In this document: positions 19,401 through 27,500 of the stretch, in pieces
Position numbering within the stretch: the first letter of the stretch is position 1
Layout: each line of letters begins with the position of its first letter
DNA from: Chromera velia
Lineage: Eukaryota; Sar; Chromeraceae
Direction of reading: 5' to 3'
DNA: 27,500 bases
NCBI GenBank assembly: GCA_018398765.1
Contig: JAHBMJ010001126.1
Span: 1-27,500, forward strand
Notes under the pieces: generated by a model
Told to the model about the DNA's origin: nothing
Database searches by the model: none
What the model saw: the letters and a program-made list of their open reading frames with translations, nothing else
Made by a program: the position numbers and the translations under genes

Positions 19401-22400
19401 CTAGGGGATGAATGAGTAGAGCTTCTTAATCTCCCGAGCCCAGGTCTTCCCGTCATTGCTCTCGTCAGGCGTCTCCAGGACCAGAGGGATCTCCTTGAAC
19501 CGGGGGTCCTCCATCACAAACCTGAAACACTCCTCTCCTATCTTCCCGTGACCTATGTTTTCGTGCCTGCATTATTCAAGAGGGCATCCGTCCAAAGCAG
19601 TTGTTCGCAACATTCGTGGTTGGGCGAAAGGAGCATTATGGAAGGAAGAGGGGGGCAGAGCAAGGAAAGGGAGACCGAAGAAAAGAGTCAGTGGGGGCAG
19701 GAAGGGAAAGAAAGAGACCGGCCCGGAGCAAAGAGACGCTTTTGTTGCCGCCTCCTTCAATTCTTCAATCGACTGGATGAACCTTTCGGCTCTTGTTCCT
19801 TTTTTCATCTGTCTCATGCGCTTACCTGTCAGTCCCGCTGCCGAAGTCTGCCTTCGAGTCGTTCAGGTGCATCCCGGAGAGATATTCAATTCCCACCACC
19901 CTGTGCACACACTCGTCTATTTGCATCTATCCGTATGCATGCATAACAAGTCTGAAAGCGGTGCACGTGGAAAGAAATCTATCACAGACGTGCTCTGCAA
20001 GACGAAAGGTTCTCAGTGATTGCTCCGACTCGTCCACACCCTCTAATCACAGAAATCAAAAAACAGAAATCACCGACAGCCAAGTGACAAATTCATCAGG
20101 AGAGCAAAGACAAAAAGGCACTTTGGCATCACAGGGAAGCAGGCTCACCGTTCAAACTCTGCCATCACTTTGGCGAAACTCTCTCGGGTTCTCACATCGT
20201 ATCCTGCAGGCAGATCGTTTACTTGAGGAAAACATCAGGATCGAAAGAAAGAAGGCAGAATTGGCGGCCAGACATGGCCCAAGAGAAAAGGGCACACACA
20301 GCGAGTGCTCCTGTGAGAGTGAGACCAGAACTCAATTAACCACAGGGACACACACGCAATATATAAATCAAAGTGGTCTTTCCGACGCAGAAAAAAACAC
20401 GCGGTAGCCTGAAGCAGACGGCCGTGAGTTGCCACTTTGGCTATTCTCCACCACTAGGGACCGACCGTCTCTCTTCTCTTCCCCTTCCTTCGACCACTCA
20501 CTCACCGGCAGCAAAGAGGTGGCAGGTGTCCAGACAAACTCCCACCTGCATGCAATCATTCGATCGCGCTCATCGCATCGCTTTTCTAAACCAAGAGCGC
20601 AGGTCTGATGCGGGCATGTGGTGGATGGGGATCGATCTGTTGATTTCCTTCTTAGTGACAGGGAACGGCTTTCACTCCATTGTCTGTTTTTGTCTCTGGC
20701 TTTTCTTCTCCGACTTTCCTGCGTCTTTCTGAACCTCATTGACGTCTTCTCTTCTTTTCTTGCAGCTACTCTCCCCTTTTTCTTACTTTTCGTTTCCATC
20801 CTTTTCGTTTTTTACGTAAGAACGCAGACACCCGCCCCCCCTCCACTCCTCCAGCGGCTCGCAAATCCAGCAGCCGTCTCGTCAATCGGGCAGGTTTACT
20901 TTATGGGTTTGTAACCCCCTGCCTGACTGTGTCCCTGAGCCTCCTACTGACTCACTGACTGACTCTGGATTTGTCCTGGATGCCCGCGATGATGTCCCTG
21001 AGGTCCTCAAGTTTCTTTCCAATCACGGACTCGCCCTTGCCCCCTGCCATGTTCTCCACCACAAGTTTGACCGTGGAGGTCTGAGAGATCGCCTCATTCA
21101 TCGACGCCTGCTTACAGAGAGAGAAAAGAAGGGAAGGAGCGAAACCATGCAAAGTGAAAGAGACATAAGGACGAAAGACATGCACTAAGTGGCACTGATT
21201 CAGGCACAGATGCCCGAGGGGGCGAACCCTTCGCTGAACAGCGGACACAGTGCTGGCGACAGGATGAGAACAGAGGGGAAAAGTTGGAATTGCAAAAGTC
21301 TCAGACCGAAGAGACACCACAGGGAACCCACTGAAGAGAGTCACTGAGTCAGTCAGCTGTTTTTTGGAAGACTGGCTGACCACGATGTTGGCAATCCCCT
21401 CTTCACGAGTGCACTGGTTGACTGTGCTGCCTGGATGGAAGTTGTAGAGAGGCACGTTGAGCTTCTCCGCTCTCTGGAGGTCATCAATGAAAGCTTCCAA
21501 GGCCTTCTTCCTCTTCTCCGCATCTGCATGTTTTTTTGCACACATACCCACACGCATACACGGAGCGGAATGGGTGGCACAGAAAGGTTTCATCTTTCTG
21601 CGAATGCAAAGGTTGGTCTGGAAGAAGATCACAAGAGAAGAAAAAAGAAAAAAAGAGAACAGAAGACTTAAGGGGGAATCCATCCGAAACATTAACTGGA
21701 GATTGGGATGACATAGCAGCAGATCTTGACCCAGTGCGTCTGTCTCCTTTTCTCTGTTGGTTGTGGTTGAGTCAACGTGCCCATTTTGTCTTACTCTGCT
21801 CACTCACCTCATTCGCTTTCCTTCTACGACACAGCAAACCGGTATACAGAGACAGACGCATACAAAGAAAAGAGGAAGGGGATAGGACTCACCGGGGTTT
21901 GCCAGGTTGATCAAATAGGACCCGTGGGGAAGGACATGAGACAGCTGCACGCATCATCCCAAAGAATTGTGAAAATCGACCAAAGAATTGTGGAAACACG
22001 CAGAGACCCCTCGTTTCAGTCCGAGGGGGGGGGAGCAAACAGTGGAGTCTCGGGGCCGCGATGATGGATGTGCTTTTTGCAGGGGGGGACCGTCAACACA
22101 TACGGGCGAAGAATGAAGACTTTCTTTCTTGTTCTCTCTGTGACAAAACAGCGCGACAGAGGTTCCGGGAATCATCTCTGTCTCCGCCCCCTCTCCTCTG
22201 TCCTCTCTCTTTCTCTTTTTATCTGAATTCACATCGACGGCCCCCTATAGGAAGTCGTCCGACAGATACACCAAATTTGGAGAGAATACTGATCGATCGA
22301 TCGATCGCCCCCTTTCCTCATCCAGAGTTGCTGAATTAAAAACACAAAGAACAAAATATAGACGGGAAACAAGAGCACATCAAACCCCCAAAAGTCCCCC

Positions 22401-23001
22401 CAGCCAACCCATGCACCTGAATTTGTCGCTTCTCCATCAGATCCCCAAACGCCTGCGCGTTCTTGTCAGGCTGCAAGGTTTATTCAAAGATTCACCCACG
22501 AAGTAAGGAGTCTGTCCATCTGTCTCTCTGTCTGTCTCTGTTGTGAATACGAAAAGAAGAAGGGAAACGGAGCCCTTTCTTTTCTTCATGCACATTACAG
22601 ACAAAAAGACAGAAAGACAGCCAGACGGATAAACAGGGACGGACACACACTCACGCTCTCTCTCTCTCTCTTTCACACACACACACACACACATACACAC
22701 ACGCGCGCGCGCGCGTACACACGCATTCATTGAGTCGTGCGCACACGCACCCCAATAGACTAAGCGAGCGCCGAGATGCGTGACTAAAGTCAGCGGACAC
22801 GTCGAAGAAACGAGCAACACAGAGACAGACAGACAGACAGACCATTGGGGGGGAGTCCCACCGGCGCTGATTCTTCAGAAACAACGCGAAGGCTTGCCCT
22901 GCACGCAGCTTCGCAGCAGAGTTGAGTGGGTGAGAGAGTGGGTCAGTGACCGGCTGACTGACTGAGTCAATGCTCTCTCTCTTTTTCTTTCTTTCTTTCT
23001 T

Positions 23002-23089
<88 letters not shown>

Positions 23090-24604
23090 TGAGTGAGTGA
23101 GTGAGTGAGTGTGTGAGTGAGTGAGAGAGAAGGCCAGCCCCCCGCACCACAACAAGACTACTGGTGAACGCTGGAGAATGCGATCGAAGTTCACGGCAGC
23201 AGGAGGAAACAGGGCAATGTCACAGCTTTCTTGAGTGCAAGGCCGAACAGAGATACCTCACGCACGCACCTCCGATATTGAATGCGTTGTCTACAGCATT
23301 CTCGATGCCTCCGGACATTCCGACATGGGCCCCGAGGAATTTTCGGGTTCTCTGGGCCTTCTCTTGCAGTGCCTTGAAGTGCGCTTCTCTTTTCTCAAGG
23401 GAAACTGAGGCAGCCCCCTTAGTGCTCATCGATCGGTCAAACTTGGTTTCTTTTTTCTCTTTTGTTGTGTCCTTCTTTCGTGACTTCTTTGCAGGAGGAG
23501 CAGAATCATCCTCTCCCTCTCCTTCTCCTTCAGCAGTCTCGTCTTTTTCTTCTGCTGCATCTTTGGCCTTCTTCCCTCCTGCCTTCCTTTTGGGCGCCTT
23601 CTTCTTCTTCGAGGACTGCTGCTGCTGCGAGTTCGTATCTCCCTCGGCTTTTGCGTCTGTCTGGTCTTGGTCGTTCTCTTTTCCTGCAAACCGACAGAAG
23701 AAAAGACGTGAGGAGTCATTTTTTGGATCCCGTCACTTTGCTGTATTCACAGGGGGGAGGATGCAGGACTTCTAGAATGCCAGTAGCGGAGGGGGGCTCC
23801 AAAATGAGGCTGGAGGAAAAGAAAAACAATGAGAGAAGAGAAGCACCAAGAGAAGCAAAAGGCAAAAGAGAAAGGGAAGAGAAAGAAAACGGGGGAACAG
23901 AAAAATAAGAACAGCTCGAGGAAACCGCGAAGGAGAGAAAGATGGCTGCACTTCTCTCCCCTTACTCAAACAATGGGGAGCATCTGGCAAAAGTGTCGTT
24001 CTAAGAAGGCGCAGAGTTGAGGGGAAAAGCGCAGACTTAGGAGGGGAAGAAGAGAACCTGAGGCGCAAAGATGGCAAAAATTCATTCGCTCCTCACCGAT
24101 CTCTGCAGTCTGTTGCTGTTCAGCCTCATCCTTCTGTTTCTTTTTTTTCTTCGAAGGAGGAGAGGAAGATGAAGCAGAAGAAGACTGTGGTTCGGCAGAG
24201 GAAGAGCGTTTCCTCCCCCCCCGTCCCTTCTTTGCTCTGGCTGTTCCCGTCTCTTTAAGGGAGACGGCACCTTGAGTCAGGGCAGTTACTTCGTCTCCGT
24301 GCGGCTCTGCAGTTGGCTGCATGCGCACATTTTCCTCTGATGCCCCTATAGGACTGCTGATTTTCGTTGAAGACCTCCGTCTACTTCCCTGTCCTGTTCC
24401 AGGCTCTGTCATGATTTCCAAACTTTTGGAAGGGGAGACAGCAGAAAAGAAAGAGAGACGAGGTTGAAATTGCACAGGAGAGATAAAAGAGATACGGGAA
24501 CGCGCAAGGATACAGCTGGACACCCGAGCAAGTTTCAGAGGAACTGCCTCAGAAAAGAAAGCAGCAACCAGAAGACCTATGAAAGAACCCCCAAACACTG
24601 CCAT
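19401..24604 (-). CDS. APN1: Endonuclease IV / AP endonuclease APN1 (11 exons)
   Basis: Exons: 24604-24097, 23683-23270, 22898-22843, 22470-22417, 21944-21893, 21523-21381, 21107-20964, 20545-20506, 20203-20149, 19900-19826, 19566-19401; 1707 bases, 568 residues, every junction in phase. It cleaves DNA 5' of abasic sites in base excision repair. The catalytic barrel runs from about 284 (KFLGAHVGMSGG) to 566, close to bacterial Nfo length. All nine Zn ligands can be placed: H351 (LPHGSYLIN), H391 (YNFHPGS), E427 (VVENMAGG), D463 and H466 (CLDTCH), H500 (GMHLND), D513 and H515 (TDRH), E545 (LVLETPDE). Residues 1-22 (MAVFGGSFIGLLVAAFFSEA) look like a signal or leader, followed by a basic, Ser-rich transit-like stretch. 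Residues 120-280 are Lys/Ser/Glu-rich. The frame is open upstream to 24631, but only from GTG, so the ATG at 24604 was chosen. Organelle targeting is inferred. Confidence 0.95.
22645..22715. repeat. (CT)n-(CA)n-(CG)n microsatellite in APN1 intron 3
   Basis: Runs of CT, then CA, then GCGCGCGCGC lie inside the 372-bp intron between exons 3 and 4. Confidence 0.93.
22972..23131. repeat. Compound microsatellite in APN1 intron 2
   Basis: (CTTT)n, (CT)n, (GT)n and (GAGT)n follow one another within the 371-bp intron between exons 2 and 3. The intron donor GTGCGT and acceptor GCGTGCAG flank it. Confidence 0.95.
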
Positions 24605-24950
24605 GCAGTGAAAGCGCTGCGCCCTTGTCACGAGGACACCCTAGCTGGCTGCGTGAGAATTTTCACTCTCTCTTGCAGTCTTTTCTCTCAAACGTCTGAA
24701 CCCGGATCAGCTAGAAGCAGTTGGATGCTTCGACCTGTATACATGCTTGAGTCGCTTGACATTGTTTGACCTCTGCAAACATTCTGCAAACTGTTCAGCC
24801 TGACGGCGACGAGCATGCGACCAGAGGATCTCGAGCTGGCTGATGTGGCGGCGCCGCGGCGCAGCTGAACCCGGCCCTGCATGCAGGATCGATCGATCGA
24901 GCGAGCCCCGCCCGCGCGCGCGGCGCCGCAAACATCCGCAAACACTTGAA
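24605..24950 (-). promoter_or_regulatory. Upstream region of APN1 with GC-rich island
   Basis: About 235-330 bases upstream of the APN1 ATG lies a GC-rich stretch (about 24848-24930) with GGCCCTGCATGCA at 24873-24885, GATCGATCGATCGA and CGCGCGCGCG. The 13-base word is identical to the one in the island at 13203-13215. A promoter role is inferred from position. The retroelement-like repeat starts immediately beyond, at 24951. Confidence 0.4.
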
Positions 24951-25402
24951 TGTTTTGTCCCTCCTGTCCGGCCACCTTATGGCGTCCAGACAGAAGGTAA
25001 AGCGAGGACAAGAACCTTAGCAAGATCTAGTCTAAGAGAAGGAACGTGTGCAACATTCATTCAGGCAACAGTTTACAGAAGGTTTAGCTCTAGAGCAATC
25101 TGGGATTCCAATCAACTAGGTTCATTCTATCATACACAGTTTCTACTCATTCCTCTCTCTCAGACTCTCAGACTCCCGATCTATGCAAAACAGACATCAG
25201 ACTCAAACGATGCTATCCATTGCTCGAGTGATATGTTGCATGCTTAAATACGAAGGTCAGACTCGATTTCAACGACTTTGATCGATGCGCGCAACACGTA
25301 CGAAGCAAAGCGCGGCGGCGGAATATGGCGCGGCACGCTAGCTCACTCAGTCACGGCGCATGCGAAGGCTCAAAGGGCGGCGCTACAGGGTAAGACTCCA
25401 CA
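24951..25402. repeat. LTR-like direct repeat, copy 1 (452 bp)
   Basis: It begins TGTTTTGTCCC and ends GACTCCACA, so it has TG...CA ends, and matches 26971-27422 along its whole length. The bases just outside the left end are TGAA (24947-24950), the same four that follow copy 2. Confidence 0.85.
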
Positions 25403-26970
25403 GATCCCCGCCGGCCACGGACAGGAAAATCGCGTCCTCGCGATCAACAAATGAAGAGACCGAGCATGAGCTTCAATGCCCAAAGTGGATCTCATCCAAG
25501 TCGCCGTAGACGTTGTCAGAGCTTCAAGAACTTTATCTTATTGGCATTCGTGTCAAAATATTCAAGGCGCCACGTACATCAAAACAATCTCAAAGGGCCA
25601 CAATGTGTGAGGCGTGCTTGCAAATCCAAGATCACCCAGAGATAGGCACGCGATGCAGATACTGGTGGCACCAATAAAAGCACCTGTTCAGCGCCTGTGT
25701 ATCATGTCGTTGACCGGAAGACTCGATCAGAGTCATGGGTTCCCAGCACTAGCTAGTTCAGGAGCACGGCGGCCGACGTGTACGTCCAACTCGGCGTCAT
25801 CGAATTGTTAACAGCTGCAAAGGGATGTAGAAAAAAAAAAGGGTGCAGCTACACACTGCTCCACTCATAGCTTCCTGAAAGCCTGTTTGCATGTCGGCCA
25901 TCCTCGTTCTCACTAAGCTACCATGCCAAACCAAGTGACTTCAGAACACTCTATCACGACCTCACTCCTCGAGATGCATTGCTCTGATTCTTCAATCGTT
26001 TGCTTCATGAGCAGCCATCACCAGCTTCAAATCCTTCCACTTTCTCACTGTCAGTTGAGAGGAACGGTGCAACCGGGGTTTACCAACCTATCATAGGGGA
26101 ACCCGGTCACGCGGCAGCAGTCACACACTTGACTTTTCGTACTTCAGGCCTGCTGTTCCCTCAGGGGCATCAAATACATCCAATGCCTCCTGGCTCAACA
26201 TGAAGATCGAAAGTGCAAGTCTTCTCAGCTTCTGATAGCGTGTCACTCTACAGCAGAAAGAACTCTCTCAGCTCTGCTCTTTTGGAGGGAAGTCCCGACG
26301 ACTTCATGTGTGTGTGTACACAATGGATGGAGTGGTTGTAAGGCCGTGGCATACTCAGCCTCCTGCTAAGCGCCCATACCTTTCGCATTATTTCAATACA
26401 AAAGGATTATCGCACAAAGCTGCCAACCACCGTGAATAAGTACACACACCGCCTGACAGAGTCAAACCACATGCGGACAGTCGTTCATGTACAGACACGC
26501 ACGCAGCAAACAGCAGAGTCAACGCCGGACATGCACACGCCGGTTCCGATCGATCAGGTACAGAACTAGTCATACACTTACAGAACAGCAAGCAAAAGAA
26601 GCAATCTACTGGCCGTTTCATTTGCGATGTACTCATAGACGGCAATCTCTGTAAGACGGAGTCACTCAAAAGTCCAAGCAACACCAACCAACATCTCCAC
26701 GATCGGTTCCATGCATGCAGAGGTCTCCGATCCACTTCTCTAATCAGGAACGCTACCCCGAGTTCCCAGTCCACCAGGATGATCTCGAAAAGAGGGCTCT
26801 GGGCAGCTTGGGACGCAAGGGGACATTGAATTCCCCTACTCACGGTCTTTGCCTGACCGTGCCTGTATCGTTGCAATCGGTTTCCAACTGTTGCGCAAAG
26901 AGACAGATCTGATCTCCATCATAGAAGGTATACGAAAGTCGACACTCATCGAGCTGAGCGTTCACCACAA
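25403..26970. other. Interior of the LTR-like element, no recognised coding
   Basis: The longest open frame (minus, 26876-26388, 162 codons) has no recognisable domain and a composition not unlike the surrounding frames. ATGCATGCAG occurs at about 26712. No tRNA or hairpin-rich segment was recognised. Confidence 0.5.
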
Positions 26971-27422
26971 TGCTTTGTCCCTCCTGTCCGGCCATCTTAT
27001 GGCGTCCAGACAGAAGGTAAAGCGAGGACAAGAACCTTAGGGAAACTCTAGAGAAGGAACGTGAGCAACACTTAGTCAGGCAAGGCAACAGTTTACAGAA
27101 GGTTTAGCTCTAGAGCAATCTGAGATTCCAATCAGCTAGGTTCATTCTATCATGCACAGTTTCTACTCATTCCTTTCTCTCAGACTCTCAGACTCCCGAT
27201 CTATGCAAAACAGACATCAGACTCAAACGATGCTATCCATTGCTCGAGTGACATGTTGCATGCTTGAATACGAAGGTCAGACTCGATTTCAACGACTTTG
27301 ATCGACGTGCGCGACACGTACGAAGCAAAGCGCGGCGGCGGAATGTGGCGCGGCACGCTGGCTCACTCAGTCACGGCGCATGCGAAGGCTCAAAGGGCAG
27401 CGCTACAGGGTAGGACTCCACA
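26971..27422. repeat. LTR-like direct repeat, copy 2 (452 bp)
   Basis: It begins TGCTTTGTCCC and ends GACTCCACA, followed by TGAA. Differences from copy 1 outside a roughly 60-bp patch (about 25020-25075 in copy 1) are all transitions by my count. Confidence 0.85.
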
Positions 27423-27467
27423 TGAAGAAGTTTGTCAAGCAGGCTCTCTAGAGCAGGTATTTTTAGC

Positions 27468-27486
27468 ACCGCGGCTGTGCCGCGGT
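27468..27486. repeat. 8-bp stem inverted repeat near window end
   Basis: ACCGCGGC-tgt-GCCGCGGT forms a perfect 8-bp stem with a 3-base loop. There is no adjacent gene to interpret it with. Confidence 0.8.
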
Positions 27487-27500
27487 TCCCTCCAGGCCCC

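Larger units (their letters stand above)
24947..27426. mobile_element. Candidate non-autonomous LTR element
   Basis: Two 452-bp direct repeats enclose 1568 bp and the whole is flanked by TGAA on both sides (24947-24950 and 27423-27426). TG...CA termini, equal length and a 4-bp duplication are the marks of an LTR retrotransposon. The interior shows no gag, protease, RT or integrase motif. A possible primer-binding site on the minus strand starts TGGTGAACGC (26967-26958), three bases inside copy 2, which would set the element's orientation as minus. A clear polypurine tract was not found. A segmental duplication is the alternative. Confidence 0.6.

Noticed and set aside
24605..24631. Nine-codon upstream extension of APN1
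   Set aside because: It would start with GTG; the first ATG in frame is at 24604.
26388..26876. 162-codon minus-strand frame inside the LTR-like element
   Set aside because: No recognisable domain or retroelement motif was seen, and the start has no supporting context. It is kept only as a comment.

Overview
Organism. This is eukaryotic nuclear DNA: two multi-exon genes with GT-AG introns of about 250-720 bp, many microsatellites, and decayed transposable elements. Introns that mostly end in TGCAG, abundant TGCATGC palindromes (an ApiAP2-type binding word in apicomplexans), a mitochondrial F1 delta subunit and a Ty3/Gypsy chromovirus together suggest an alveolate alga of the chromerid type (Chromera-like). 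That placement is inference; no rRNA or organelle marker is present.

Layout. 1-2000: no recognised gene. It holds a 392-bp-offset duplication and ten 56-bp units, each built from two short hairpins (ACGGATTGTGT-type loops), then a TATA-bearing spacer. 2015-5015: a 5'-truncated Ty3/Gypsy chromovirus pol on the + strand (RNase H, linker with two AT-hook-like motifs, integrase, chromodomain). It is broken by stops, a frameshift and a 190-bp MITE-like insertion with an 8-bp target duplication. 5180-5290: microsatellite. 5615-7008: decayed coding-like segments of an unknown gene on the - strand. 7580-8530: a degenerate tRNA-like pol III promoter followed by 39-bp repeats and AT-rich DNA. 8537-12699 (-): a five-exon RCC1-repeat protein resembling mitochondrial RCC1L/Fmp25. 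13631-14095 (+): intronless mitochondrial ATP synthase F1 delta subunit, divergent from the RCC1 gene across a 930-bp GC-rich interval. 14096-19400: intergenic, rich in simple repeats and inverted repeats. 19401-24604 (-): an eleven-exon endonuclease IV (APN1) gene with an organelle-type leader, a basic linker and a complete catalytic domain. 24951-27422: two 452-bp direct repeats with TG...CA ends and a 4-bp flanking duplication, enclosing about 1.57 kb without recognisable coding. This looks like a non-autonomous LTR element.

How the genes fit together. The three intact genes all look organelle-directed (RCC1L-like, F1 delta, APN1 with a hydrophobic leader), but nothing shows co-regulation beyond a shared 13-base word in the GC-rich promoter intervals. 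The exon models were built by hand. Both reconstructed reading frames close exactly (2370 and 1707 coding bases, both divisible by 3) and every junction keeps phase, which is strong internal support.

Main observation. Duplicated sequences (the 392-bp duplication, the LTR-like pair) differ almost only by transitions, as expected from cytosine methylation and deamination or a RIP-like process acting on repeats.
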